Of a stretch of 64,000 bases of DNA, positions 11,501-23,966 are shown in pieces (positions within the stretch are counted from its first letter, which is position 1; each line of letters starts with the position of its first letter). Below the pieces are notes generated by a model, which ran no database searches, had not been told where the DNA came from, and saw only the letters and a program-made list of their open reading frames with translations. A program made the position numbers and the translations under genes. Where the stretch lies: NCBI GenBank assembly GCA_023678885.1, contig CM042963.1, positions 26,911,542-26,975,541 on the forward strand. The letters are read 5' to 3'. The stretch comes from Pogostemon cablin. Its lineage: Eukaryota; Streptophyta; Magnoliopsida; Lamiales; Lamiaceae.

Positions 11501-14500
11501 ACACGTGCCAAGATAGTTTCCACATTTTTACAACCTTGCTGCATGAGGTTTTCTGGAATCTTGAGATCACAATAAAAAAGATAGCTTCGCAGGTAAATAG
11601 CAGCTAGCCTTGAATCAGGGTTATATGGATAACCATCAATAGCAAAGAAACATTTGACATACCTTATGATCAAATTCAGCCATTTTTAGGATTATGGGAA
11701 TAATAATGGGTTCTGGACCTAACTTGTCTTTCTTTACAGCAGGTGTCTGAATAACATCAGCATTTTTCACCGTTTCACCTGCGAGTATAGTTAGAAGTTC
11801 GGATACAGAATAAAACGATAGCCAATTCAAAAACAACAAAAACAAAAAGGACTAAAGAGAGATAATTGTTTAAAAGAGAGCACAATAGATGGTTCAATCA
11901 GAAACTTGAAAGGGGAGAAAAAAGTAAGGTAGTTTTCAGTCAAGCGAGCTACTACCTATATCTACACTTTTTAAAGCACCTATAACCACATCCACACCAG
12001 ATATTGTTTCCCCAGACCTAGATACATGATTGCCGGAGTTGCCATCCTGTTGATCAGCATATGGAAACATAGAATGAGTATCAGCTGAGCTTTCGTTTTT
12101 ACTTTTTCCAGAGGACTTCTCATCATCTTTTGCTGGGACAGTGGCTGAAGATTTTTTCTCATCATCCATCAAGTATATACTAGGACCCAAGTGTATGCCC
12201 TGTGATTGTTAGAGATTAGTAAACATATAAAATAATATATCCATTTGTTATAAGCCACACTCCAGAAGATATATAACAAAAAAAGGAGTAAAACAAGGAG
12301 AAAAATGCACGAGTAGACTATGGCGGAGAGGACAAAAATCATGACACTGGAAACAGATGTTAACACAATTTTTTCAACCAAGTATGGATGGATACTTGCT
12401 ACCTTAATCTTAACTTCCGTTTCTTTTCTCTTCCTTTTTATGTCTTTTTTTATTACAGTTTCAAAAATTTTACACCATTCAGCAACAGTACTTTCTTTTC
12501 CATCCAAAGGTTGTATGAATATTTTTCTGAAACAAAAATCATCTCAAGTATCATCTCAATCATACAATGTATTTGTTAATTTTCTTCACAAATAATAAAC
12601 AACAATTAGAGATCTGACAGTATGAGATATATAAGAGAGAGATCATAAGTTTTGCAACATCCAGATAATGCAGGTGATTGGCTCATCTCTCTGCCTTTTC
12701 ATGTCTTTCGATCTAGCTCCATATGTGCAGCTATCTTTTATTTGGAAGGTCTCAAGTCAAGCTCATTAGTGCTAAATCAGTTCAGAGTACGTTTACATTT
12801 TTTACCTCAAATCCATATGCTTATTTATTTCATTTTACAATACACTAGTACGATGCCCGCGTGCGACGCGGGTAATTGTGTCTTATTATTTATTTATTAT
12901 TTTAAAATTTTTATTTTTAATAGAAATCAAACATATTAATTTATGATAATGAAAGTTTTTTAATTTTTTGTAAAAGAGCATTGGAACATCTAATATTTAT
13001 TAGAATCATAACTTATTATGATTAGGATATATAAAACTCATAATTGAGTAATCGTACTAATAAGAATAATTTAAGAATTAGTATGCACCATTAAAATAAA
13101 AAAAAATAATAATAATGATAATAAAAGAAAAAAATTATTTTTTAATTTTTTTTTTGTTGATTCAATGCTTTATTGATCATGTTTTTGATCTAATTTAGCA
13201 GTACATATTAAGTTATGTAATTTGATTATAATTAAAATTAATAATGGTTTGTACGTAAAGAAAAATATTAAGTTATTGTAATTGACAAAGTCTCTTGAGA
13301 GACGTTAGTTATGTGAGACGGTTTGTGAGACGTGTTAAAGTATGTCAATTATATAGATAAAGTATGTTTAATGGGTGTTAAATTATGTTTTCTAAATTAT
13401 GATGGATGATGAATTAAAATATGATTTTAATGTGTTATAACATGATTCATTATTGACATACTTTAACTACAAATAGACATACTTTATCTATATACTAAGC
13501 ATACTTTAGTAATGGGTCGACCCGTCTCACACCCGTCTCACAAAATCCATCTCACAAGAGAGTGTCTCATTGTAATTTGATTATAACTAAAATAATATAT
13601 GATTTGTACGTAAAGAAAAATAAAAAATTAAGTGTCCAATCAATTCACCGATTAAAATTATAATAATTATAATAATAATAAAAAATCAATCTTATTGTTG
13701 ATGTAAATGCCTAATTGATCAAGTTTTTCTTAAATCTAATTTACAACGTTATATTAATTTGAACTGAATAAGTTTGATTACTATTCTTTATTTATATATT
13801 GTTAAAACTAAAATATTTGGTTTACATGAAAAGTAAAGAAAAAAAATCAAGGCTAATGTTAATTTTTTTTAAAAAATAAGTCCATTTATTATTATTTTAT
13901 TAGTTAAATTTTCAGTCCAACCTATCACACAGTCATAGCCCACTTTAAGATTATCATTTAAGAAAATACATAAATAAATAATTTAAAATAAATACACTCA
14001 TTGAGGTTTGAACCTGTGACCTCCTCAAAACTATCCAACAAATCACATTATGCCACCTCACAAATTCATAAAAATAATAAATGATAACTCACCACAATTT
14101 GACACCTCACATTTTATAAAATCTAAATTGGGAAAGTTATTTTGTTTTAATATATAAGAAGATACTAGTAGACCTATTTGTTTCATTTGGTTAGATATTT
14201 CAATTTTCATTCACACCCACAAATATTCTCCATTATAGAGGAAAATTAAAGCAATTATGGTTTAATCGGACTACATGTACAAGAGATTGGTTTATTGCAG
14301 ACTTGCAATGCCTGGTTTAAATAATGGTATTCCATGTTGAGAACAGGACTTTGACATATATATATTCAAGCATGAAAACAAATTTTCCTGAAGAACCCTG
14401 ACAAAAAATCACTTCCCCCTCCCCCCCCAAAAAAAAAAAAACTATATATATTTAAAAGACAAAATGGTACTGTTGAGGAATGATTTGGAGACCATGACCA

Positions 14501-17500
14501 ACTTTCCATTATCATATTGCATAATGAATAAGGAAAAAAAGTCTTGTTGCTAGATAGATGTGACCATGGAATATTACCAGACTGCTTTTCATTAAATAAA
14601 TATGACTGATACTTCATTGATCCAGTGTAAGAAAATTTTGTCAGATCCAATAATTACATACGCCAATATCAGACAGTAAAATACCTTAAACAGTGTAAGT
14701 GTCAAATAATTAGGTTTTAATGTTCTTTGTTTCCACTTACAGATGTTGATGTACAGAAACTTGTATATCATTTAGAACATAAAACAAAAATATTTGACAA
14801 GGAAAATCAAGGCTCCATTTTATCCTTACTACAAAAAAGTGACATCTAAATGCTTTTTAAAGTAATAAAGGTTTTTATTATAGTTAAAGTCTGTCAACAG
14901 TCCCATATACTTATGAGTTATGATAAATCATCAATGGTCTATTACTCAGTACAGAAACAAGAAAAATAGAAAGGTGCAACCAAGTAATTAAATCAAACAT
15001 TAGTAATACAATACGTGATTTACCTCAATAATTATTGGTTTCCCATCCTTCATTGCTTTCTTCAAATCACCGGCCAAACCTATTTGGAACACAAATGATG
15101 CAAGAACTTATCACAGTCCTTGAAATGATTTAGGCAACAATAATGGAGCTATTATAGTACCTTTACGAACAATTCGACATTCTCTGCAAAACTCAGTAAT
15201 TAACTCCTCAGAGGAGCTGAAATCTCGTGCCCATACAGGGGAAGATGTTAATGGTGCACTGAGTTGAAACCATAGGAGCTCCAAAATTTAACATTATGCA
15301 GCACAGCGTATAGAAGCAGTTTAACATCATGGCAATGCAATGATTTTGTACCACCACATAAGTAGTGAGATATATTTGATCATCCACAATTGGATAAAGC
15401 AAAAAACGTCTTCGAAATAAATTAGCTCTTTTGTGCTTAAACTATACATAATTTTTTAATGACTATTTTACTTTGACTTTAGCACTTAGAACTAAATCAA
15501 GGCCAAATAGGTAGGATTTGAACAAAATTAAATTTTCAGATAACAAACTAGCTTTCAGCGATAATTTCAAAAGGATGTCAACTCTTAACATAAACTCAAT
15601 AGGCTGAACAGTTGCGTACTCTGTTGCCGAGCGCAGTAATTCATACACTATATCTGTCCGTGCCATTAACACAATGTAAAGTGCATTAAACAGCAGTATA
15701 AGAATTTAAAAAAAAAAAAAAAAGGAATACTTTGAAGTATTTCTAAGAATTGTATACAATAATTACATTTAGCAAATTTAGCCTTTGAGCAAGTTGAGTG
15801 GCAATAGTAGACTTTCCAACACATGCAGTACCACATAAAAGAATTACCAACGGTACTCTTTGATGGTGAAATCTAGAAAGAGAAAATTAAAATAGAAAGG
15901 CAAAGGTTAGCAGAAAACGAAGAAGCATTTCAACAGTTAAGGATATTAATTCAAAGGAAATGATATTGATAGAAAAGGGAATGACTTTCTTTCCTATTAA
16001 ATTTAGAGGTTTGGCCACATTACCAACAACTGTGATGTCAAAATATTATTCCGTATCCATTCCATATAACCAAGCAATATTTTTTTATTACAGTCTCATT
16101 CCAATTCACTCTTCTTCATACCCCTAAACCAAGCATTCCCTTTATATATCATCCCCTACTGCATAATAAGGTATAAGTATGGTTGATTTCTTTTTCAGTC
16201 ATTACCTTGATGTAACAAAACAAATACAAGTTATACAGCAATACTTAATGCAAAACTATATAAGAGGTATAGACATATATGACAGGCAATGACAATCAAT
16301 AATTTGAATTATTCAACACTTTTCACAATGTAAATCATTTTCATTATCAACTCAACTCGGTCAAGGATGTTTCTATACCCCCACAAATCCACCAGTTTGC
16401 CTCAGCGGCTCAGCCTACATTTCTAATAAGCAATTATCTTTTCTCCTTCTTTCAAAACACCCCAAACTAATACTGAACATTTTTGAAAGCTTTTAGTGCA
16501 TAAAAGACTCGAAGGCAGGTGTGAACAGAATGATCATATTGAGCATTTTATTCATGACATTAAGAGGAAAATAGTAACTGACCGTGTCATCATTTTGTAG
16601 CGGTTTATATACTCTTCTCCATAACCTCGTCGCTCCATAAGCTATATAAGTGTGAGGAATAATTATGCACCCGATCAATCAACATTTAAAGCATCAAACG
16701 ATGCATAATAATGTAAAACACACATGATAGATCTAAGAACCATTTAAGAATCAGACAGTCTTGAAATTTTCTATTTTGAAGTGGAGCTAAAGAGATGTAG
16801 ATTATATCCCGACTCTGCTCATGCCTTCTCATAAAGAGTGCAACAAAGAGACTAATAAGATAAGCAGTAGTTGGTGCATTAGTTATCATGAATAGTGCAA
16901 GATAAAGATTTCATTCAAACCATTAATAGCATCCTTCAAATTGTTTCATCTTTAGTCAAATGTCTTCTAGTTCTCAAAAACAAATATGCTGACTGCAAAG
17001 GATGGTGAAAGCACGCACACACCTTAAATAAATTAGCTTCGAGGTCGTTCTGTGAGCTGTAAATAATTAACTTAAAAGTAAAAACTAGCACAAAGGAATG
17101 GGACTTCACAAATAAAAAAAAAAAGAGGCTGAAGGTAAATTTTATATGCCAAAACTGAACCTACACGTCGAGAAGGCTATTATCTATGAGCAACTTTTTT
17201 AGTTCAAGAGCAATCTTAATAGCCACGTGATTCGGAATCTGCAATTCAGAACAAACGGATTACTAATCCATAATTAAAGAAGATAACACTTCAAATTATC
17301 AATAGAAAGCAAGCAAAAAAGTGATGTAATGGTAAGATATGGTTTTTACCTTTGTTACAGTCAGCATTCTGCTAAGCAAAAATCGGGATAGCACGTAATA
17401 ATGATCGGCATTATCACCCAACCACACCTTCACCTGGAAAAATGAAAACAAACATGGGAAGACATGAATAATTACTGAACAAAAGTAGAGATTTTAATTA

Positions 17501-17700
17501 TTATGAAATAAATGAAGAAGATAAAAATAGTTTAATCCTGATTTCTAGACCTTAACAAAATCATATTTGGATGAAGCATTCCGAGTGGAGAATGGGAGAC
17601 CAGCTGACTGTGCTATATTATTTTGATGATCAAATTCATCATCTTCTTCTTCCTCATTATTGTTTGGGTTTTCGATTACCACTCCTTTCTCTTTCTTCAT
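8566..17700 (-). CDS. 2-phosphoglycerate-kinase-like P-loop NTPase, at least 14 exons
   Basis: Exons, 5' to 3' on the minus strand: 17700-17551, 17433-17350, 17238-17165, 17056-17023, 16641-16583, 15872-15758 (or 15767), 15657-15620, 15258-15161, 15079-15024, 12199-11956, 11778-11663, 11184-11131, 10530-10465 and 8640-8566. Codon phases agree at every junction except exon 6/7. Conserved blocks are KVWLGDNADHYYVLSRF (exon 2), IPNHVAIKIALELKKLL (exon 3, ATP-cone-like region), ILLCGTACVGKSTIATQ with a Walker A motif (exon 6), PVWARDFSSSEELITEFC (exon 8), PEPIIIPIILKMAEFDHK (exon 11) and NISATAFPQTLDWLH (exon 14). The plant family is annotated as 2-phosphoglycerate-kinase-related; related plant proteins have been tied to phytate content, and the substrate here is unknown. 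The start chosen is the first ATG before a charged leader. The final exon after the GTGAGT donor at 8565 was not found. Long introns are full of mobile DNA. Confidence 0.87.
8726..10103. mobile_element. Terminal-inverted-repeat element in intron 13, possibly hAT-like
   Basis: The left end TAGAGGCGGGACGCGCGCTC and the right end, read on the other strand as TAGAGGTGCGCCTGAGGCGC, are GC-rich inverted repeats in otherwise AT-rich DNA. They enclose about 1.4 kb without a transposase. No convincing 8-bp target duplication is visible, so the hAT assignment is a guess. A second element (9048-9562) is nested inside. Confidence 0.45.
9048..9562. mobile_element. Foldback element with very long inverted repeats
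   Basis: A 515-bp element whose left arm (GGGTAAATTACCAATA, ..., CAATACCCATATAATTTAAC) returns inverted in the right arm (GTTACATACATGGGTATTG, ..., TATTGGTAATTTTCCC). The arms are about 200 bases each. Flanks ATTTTATTT (9039-9047) and ATTTAATTT (9563-9571) match at 8 of 9 bases, which fits a Mutator-type long-TIR element. It lies inside the 8726-10103 element. Confidence 0.8.
12403..12526 (-). other. Exon-like insert of unknown origin inside intron 9
   Basis: On the minus strand, TTGTTTCAG precedes 41 open codons reading KIFIQPLDGKESTVAEW, then CKIFETVIKKDIKRKRKE and TEVKIK, ending at AAG|GTAGCAAG. It has protein-like composition and both splice signals. Yet it lies in the intron between exon 9 (...PIIIE) and exon 10 (GIHL...), which should join directly. 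Inclusion as a cassette would add phase-breaking sequence: 124 bases is not a multiple of three. It is probably a captured exon from another gene; I do not recognise the source. The Helitron at 12845-14162 lies next to it. Confidence 0.4.
12845..14162 (-). mobile_element. Non-autonomous Helitron in intron 9
   Basis: Read on the minus strand, the element starts TCTTCTTATATATTAAAAC after an A. It ends with the hairpin CCCGCGTCGCACGCGGG, then CATCGTA and CTAG, followed by T. A 5' TC, a GC-rich hairpin about 10 bases from a 3' CTRR, and insertion between A and T are the defining marks of Helitrons. It is 1318 bp with no Rep/helicase ORF, so movement would have depended on proteins supplied elsewhere. 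A 285-bp Mutator-type MITE (13284-13568) was later inserted into it. Confidence 0.85.
13284..13568. mobile_element. Mutator-type MITE, copy 3 (best preserved)
   Basis: A 285-bp element with ends GACAAAGTCTCTTGAGAGACG and, from the other strand, GAGACACTCTCTTGTGAGATG, which match at 16 of 21 positions. The target duplication ATTGTAATT is a perfect 9 bases (13275-13283 and 13569-13577), diagnostic of Mutator-type insertion. It is non-coding, nested in the Helitron, and serves as the type copy for the family. Confidence 0.9.
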
Positions 17701-18000
17701 TTCTAGTCCTTTCCTGCTTGATTTATAGGAGTGTTTATGCAGCGGGTTGTGTTGTTTATTTGCTCATTTAGTTCACCAATTCTATTTATGGAACATAAGA
17801 ACGGAAAAAAAATTACTACTGCTGCAACCACAATCAAAACCAATTACATATCCACAAAATCATAGGAGATAGCTCTAACTCAAGCCTTATTTCTTTGGCA
17901 ACCTACGAAAATAGCCACTTTGATATCCTATTTAAACTTTAAATTCCTATATTTAGTAGAGAATTAAATATTGTCAAAGTGTGTGAAATTGATTTTGTTA
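17701..18000. promoter_or_regulatory. Upstream region of the kinase-like gene, adjoining a retroelement
   Basis: Only about 300 bases separate the start codon at 17700 from gypsy-derived DNA, so the 5' UTR and core promoter must lie here or in the retroelement. I could not pick out a convincing TATA box. Confidence 0.3.
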
Positions 18001-18722
18001 AAGTTTGGAAGGAATAAAATATTTGGAGCTGTACAAGTGATTATGAGCTTGAAAATAAGTTGCTTAGGAGAAGTGCCCGAAACTGGTACCCCGAGATGAT
18101 AGAGGTAGTGCCCGAAACTGGTACCTCAAGAATGGAAAAAATGAGAAGGAAAAATTGTTGAGCTTGAAGAAAAAGGAGAGAAGAGAAAATTAGAAGAGCA
18201 TGAAGCTGGATAGCCTTGAAGTGTAAAAAATCTACAGTACAAAAGATCTCCGGTTTTAATTCTCTACTAATTAAGTCATTTATCCATATGTTTCCTACCC
18301 TTATCAAAGAGCCAACGTTACATCCAAAAGAAACGTCCTTTTTGATCTCATTATCGAATCATAATAATAGCGGTGGAGAGTTTGAGATTTTTGGCAAGCT
18401 TATGGTTACGCATGCACTTGAATTGAATGTGAGCGTAAACACCATAACCATAAGTGTACATATTTTACACTTGAGTTCGAGTGATATATATTTTCCAGTG
18501 AGAACATATGGATGGAGCATATGATTGGAGGTGATTGTATTATCTTGTATGCTATGAATTGATTATTACATGTAATGAGAGTTGCATGACCTAAGTTGAG
18601 GACAATTATATTGTGAATGGGGTATTTGTCATAGTCCTTGTTTCCCCGCTAATTTTCTTACTCTCTTTCTCTTTATTTTTATTTTGTTGCCTCGGGACGA
18701 GCAACGGGTAAGTTTGGGGGTT
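18001..18722 (+). mobile_element. 3' internal part of a Ty3-gypsy element up to its polypurine tract
   Basis: The stretch ends CTCGGGACGAGCAACGGGTA followed by AGTTTGGGGGTT, then the LTR. A GGGACGAGCAA...AGTTTGGGGG sequence next to the 3' LTR is typical of Athila-type gypsy elements. The phrase GTGCCCGAAACTGGTACC occurs twice about 40 bases apart near 18069 and 18109. No coding sequence is left. The left border is uncertain. Confidence 0.55.
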
Positions 18723-20694
18723 TGTTGAGAGTGAAAATAAGCGTGTTTGAGTGTCCAATTTAACACCTTTTTGATGAGAGTTGTTGTTATATATTAGCAC
18801 AAGTGTCTTATATTCAATATATGTGAGAAAAAGGTGCACTTGAGGTGTTTTATTGTATTTTAGGTGGAAAAAGGATCAAAAGTGCCAAGTTGGAGAAAAG
18901 GTGCAATTTATGCAAGGATGCTCTGAAACGCACGTCCAATTTGTGTAATTATTCTGTATTTTTGTGGAGCTCTAAACTAGAAGTGTGTTTATATAGTTGG
19001 AAAGCCATAAAAGAGAGGGTCGTTTTGGCATAAAGAACACCCCAATCAGAATCCAAACGAGAGAGTTATGATCAAAGTGGTGACGTCGCGCATGCTGGGT
19101 TGAACAGAATGGCTCTGCCAATTTGCATGACTTGTTACACCTCCAAATGTTAAAGTTTCTGTGAGTTCTTTATATGGATAGAAAGTCAAGGAAGAGAGGA
19201 TTACGTGACCGCAAGAATTACTCAAATCGGAGGTCGGATGTGGAAGTTATGTGCAAAATGGTAAGACTGCAAAACCTTGCTCGACCAAAGGAGATCCATT
19301 CGACCAGCATCATCTTGGTCGAACGGAAGAGGGAAACTCGAGCAAAATGACCAAAAACTTACAGAGAGCTTGCTCGACCAGTTGCTCGACTTGGAGGCCT
19401 TGTTCGACCAAGAAGGTCAAGTCTAACAAAATGTCGCTGGTTCTATTTTTGGTAGTTTCGGATTTCTTTTACCAAATTTGGCGTATGTATCAAGTAAAAG
19501 CCCATCCAAGGCCTATAAGGAGAGCTTACGAATATAAAGGGGGTGTAGATCACATCATTAAGGATCATAGAGTCATATTGGATTGGAGAGAGCCACAAAT
19601 CCATCCTACACCCCACAAGGGGGGATTACCCCCCAACCATCATCCACATTCTTTCCTCCATCCATCCATCACTTTGAAGATTCGTCTGTGGAATCAAGAG
19701 GAGAACCAAGAGGAGGATTCAAGATAGAGAAGGACGCGACGACGCCCACTTCTAGGATTTTATTCATTTCTTAATTTATCTTGTATTTTCTTGACATTCG
19801 GGTAAGGTCTATCCAACACCTATGATTGTTCTTTGCAATATCATGGGCTAGAGCCTTTTTGGTAGAACTAGGGTTGTGAAGTTTTTACCAATTAATTAAA
19901 CTTTCATGTGTAAACTCTGTACAACACTACTTGTGAATTTATTTTATATATAATTTTACTTTCTTAATCTATATTCACGGTCATTTTGGGCATCTTCAAT
20001 TGGTATATAGAGTCTGAATATATATCTTGGTTGTAGATTGAGTGCGTTCACCGCTGAACAGGATTTCATATTATGATTCTAAGCGAGGGGACTCTGAAGC
20101 TTTATTAGAACTATCATATATGAATACTTATTAATTGATTTGAATTCGGGTTATTAAGTAGGCTAAAGAGGATAATTTTATAGTACCTATAAAGGGAGAT
20201 CATATCGGGTTAAGTACCAATTGGCCAAGAAAATAATTAATACTGATAGTACCTAGAAAGGAGGGTGGAATTATATCTCTTGCTCCGAGGTTATTCACAC
20301 GTGTTACACGCATGTTTACTTGTGACTATAGAGTAGATATGCATAGTTTAGTGATGCGTCCATATTCCACAAGGCAGAGTCGGACATCAACACATGGAAG
20401 GGAATTTAATGAGTGAAACTGGATTATCCTAGGGCTACCTATTCTCCTACTTGATCCACTTTAGTAATTCTTCTAGTGTTTATTTTATTTTAATTATTAT
20501 TTTATATTTTTGTTAGTAGATTAATCATTCAATCCTCGAATGTTATTGCCTTACGTCTTAATTAATTTAGTAAATAATTAAATTGATAATACGCTGTCCT
20601 TTGAGTTTGATAATTACTTGGTCGCTTGCTTAAGCTGCAACTGATATCCTTAACACTTGGAGATTAATTTTGCGTGCAAAGAAAACGTGCATCA
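18723..20694 (+). repeat. 1.97-kb gypsy-type 3' LTR
   Basis: It starts TGTTGAGAGTGAAAATAAGC directly after a polypurine tract and ends GTGCATCA. A second copy of the same LTR family lies at 57878-59778, which confirms the ends. Inside are two copies of the shared module (about 18999-19097 and 19180-19272) and a cluster of CTCGACC motifs (19275-19415). The 5' half of the element is missing, so no target duplication can be checked. Confidence 0.8.
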
Positions 20695-20947
20695 ATCCAC
20701 ATATCAACCACCCTTACTAGATGGTTCGAACTACCCCTATTGGAAGTCCATGATGATTATGTTCCTACAGTCACTAGGTGATGAAGTCTGGAAATAATTG
20801 AAGAAGGATGGAACCATTTGACTATCATATGGAAAGATGGAGTTTTTACTGAAGACAAAGAGGAGTGGACTGATAAAGAGCGAAAAGCTAGCCGTACAAA
20901 TTACAAGGCTTTATATTCTATCATGACTGCAGTTGATATGTACAAAC
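20695..20947 (+). pseudogene. Ty1-copia gag relic D, left part
   Basis: One frame reads LLDGSNYPYWKSMMIMFLQS followed by LGDEVWK, the N-terminal gag signature (GxNYxxWK). Later, in another frame, it reads EEWTDKERKASRTNYKALYS. Stops and a frame change break it. It continues at 40840 after the nest of insertions. It is the oldest layer of the nest. Confidence 0.75.
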
Positions 20948-21864
20948 TGTTAGATTGTATACTAAAAGTCTAGCTTTTATATGAACAATGTTTTAATAAT
21001 TTATTAGAAACGAGAATCATATGATCAAATGTTTTGCATATTATAATCTATTTAGATGTTATTGCAAAAGTCCACTTACTTTATACTGTAGATAATATAG
21101 TGTGCGGCGTCATACAGAAGATCATATTGTCGGTTCCTTATAAAGTATAAACAGATGTTCACAACTGAGATAGACGGGGGCAATCTATCGGGATGATTGT
21201 AGTGTGATTTGATATTAGTTTGTATTGACTATAAAATCACATTAGTATGCTTTGTGTGTATTGAGTAGGACCGCTTGAGATCGTTCAACTTATACTGATT
21301 ATATAGGAGAACTTGATCTCAGTTATTATGGATGTCCGCACCTCGACATTTAAGCTAGTATATATATCTTTGATTCATCAATGCGTGAGATTTATTTATT
21401 AAATCAACAAACTCGGTGAGTTGGGAAATAGTGCTATCTCTATGGTGTGTTGTTGATTGTAGAAGGAATTCGTGCCTATTAAATAGGCTGATGATGTCCC
21501 CTTGAGGAGCTCATAAGGATTATCATGTAAACAAAGTAGGTGGATTTATTCCGGCATGATAACAAGGTTGAGTGCTACTACTCTCGGATGAGATATTAAT
21601 TAATGGAGTTGTCAGTAACTTAATTAATTAATGGACATTGTATATCTTAAACGCGGGGAGACTAATGGGCTCATAATAAAAAGGAGCTCATAATGTAATT
21701 TGGGATCAGAGTGGCAATGCAGTAATAATATTTTTAGTGGACTATATTATTATTATTGGACTTAAGTATAAGTTTTGGGCTGAACTTGGATACTTAAGCC
21801 CAATGGAGGCCCGACTCTAATTTCTCCTCCTGATCTCAGTTGTAGCCTATAAATAAGTCATCTC
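20948..21864 (+). repeat. Solo LTR C, left part
   Basis: It begins TGTTAGATTGTATACTAAAAG, the family LTR start. The target duplication CAAAC flanks the whole LTR (20943-20947 and 40840-40844). The LTR is cut at 21864 by element B and resumes at 40573. With the right part it totals about 1.18 kb. No internal region is left, so it arose by LTR-LTR recombination in gag relic D. Confidence 0.88.
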
Positions 21865-22765
21865 TGTTGGCGTTAAAATGTTTGGTTAGCGTGAACTGTT
21901 AGGGTTCCATGCCTTTCTAAATCAGTGGAAGCAAGAACATAGAAATGTATTAGCTTTCACCAGGATATGTTGATGAAGAACAGCTGCAGAAAACAACCTC
22001 TTGATCTTCTACTGTATTCACAAGTCCAATCTTGACGTCGTGTGGGCGACGATCTTCAAAATTCTCTCAATTTGCTGTTCTCTTTCCCTTCTCATGGTTT
22101 AGGCATGACTTCTTAGGGTTACTAGACAGCTGAGATGACTTACTTATAGGATACAGCAGGGATCAGGAGGAGAAATCAGAGTCGAGCCTCCATTGGGCTT
22201 AAGTATCCAAGTTTAGCCTAAAACTTATACTTAAGTCCAATAATAATAATATATACCACTAAAATATAATTACTACACTGCCGCTCCAATCCCAAATTAC
22301 GTTATGGGCTCCTTCTTATTATGAGTCTGTTAGTCTCCCCATGTTTAAGATATACAATGCACATTAATTAATTAAGTTACTGACAACTCCATTAATTAAT
22401 ATCTCATCCAAGAGTAGTACCACTCAACCTCATTATCATGCCGAAATTAATTCACTTGCAAGATTTACATGATAATCCTTATGAGCTCCTCAAGGGGACA
22501 TCATCAACCTAAATAGGACACTGAATACTTCTACAATCAACAACACACCATAGAGACAGCACTACTTCCCAACTCACCAAGTTTGTTGGTTTAATTACAT
22601 GTAAATCTCACCCATTGATGTATCAAAGAAATACATACTGGCTTACGTGTAGAGGTTATTGTATAGGGATTAAGAGCACGAACATCCATAATAACAGAGA
22701 TCAAGTTCTTTTATATAGTCAGTATAAGTCAAATTATCTCAAGCAGTCCTGCTCAATACACACAA
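21865..22765 (-). repeat. 3' LTR of element B, outer part
   Basis: It starts TGTTGGCGTTAAAATG, the reverse complement of the LTR 3' end. It is cut at 22765 by a solo LTR of the same family and continues at 23967-24272. Confidence 0.88.
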
Positions 22766-23961
22766 TGATGGCGTTTGGATCTTTTGGTTAATGTGAACCG
22801 TTAGGGTTCATGCAATTCTACTGCAGCGGAAGCATAAGAGTATAATTGAATTACCTTTCAATGGGTTTGATGTAGAGGTTGAACAGCAAGAACAAACGAC
22901 CTTTCGATCTTCTGTTGTATTCCTAAGACACGTCTTGATGTTGTGTAGGCAACGATCACTAAGACTAACTCAATCTGCAGTTCTCTCCTTTCTCAAGATT
23001 TTAGGCGTGAAATTGTGTGTTACCGGACTGCTGAGATTGGCTATTTATAGGCTACAATAGGGACCAGGAGAAGAAATTAGGGTTGGGCCTCCCATTGAGC
23101 TTAAGCATCCAATCAGCCCACAACTTATACTTAAGTCCAATAATAATAAAACAGTCCACTAAAGAATTATTATTACACTACCACCCTAATCCCAAATTAC
23201 GTTATGAGCTCCTTCTTATTATGAGCCTGTCAATCTCCTCGTGTTTAAGATTAAATGCCCATTAATTAATTAAGTTACTGACAACTCCATTAATTAATAT
23301 ATGTGCTGAGAGTAGTACCACTCAACCTTATTATCATGCCAGAATAAATCCACCTACAGGGTTTACATGATAATCATTATTAGCTCCTCAAGGGGACATC
23401 ATCAACCAATTTCGTTAGGACACAGATTTCTTCTACAATCAATAGCACACAGTAGAGACAACACCATCTCCCAACTCACCGAGCATATTGATTTAATAAT
23501 TAAATCTCACCCATTGATGAATCAAAGAAATAAATACTAGCTTACGTGTCGAGGTTATTATATATGTATTAAGAGTATGAACATCCATAATAACAGAGAT
23601 CAAGTTCTATTATATAGTAAGTATAAACTGAACGATCTCACAGCGGTCATGTTCAATACACACAAAGTGCACTAGTGCAATTTTATAGTCAAGACAGACT
23701 AATGCCAAATCACACTACAACCATACCGATAGATAGTCCCCGTCTATCTCAGTTGTGAACATCTGTTTATACTTTATAAGGTATAGATAATATGATCTTC
23801 CATGTGACGCGGCACACTACATTATCTACAGTATAAAGTAAATGGACTTTTGCAAGAATAAATAATTATGCAAAACTTTTGATCACATGATTCTCATTTC
23901 AAATAAATTATTTGAAACATTGTTCATGTAAAAAGCTTGACTTTTAGTATACAATCCAATA
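22766..23961 (-). repeat. Solo LTR inside the 3' LTR of B
   Basis: A 1196-bp family LTR, ends TGATGGCGTTTGG and ACAATCCAATA (both termini slightly mutated). The target duplication CACAA is exact (22761-22765 and 23962-23966). It belongs to the short-LTR type, without the shared module. Confidence 0.87.
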
Positions 23962-23966
23962 CACAA

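Noticed and set aside
12320..12595. Plus-strand ORF with a membrane-like stretch
   Set aside because: It is the antisense of the lysine-rich exon-like segment on the minus strand; its hydrophobicity comes from reading lysine codons backwards.
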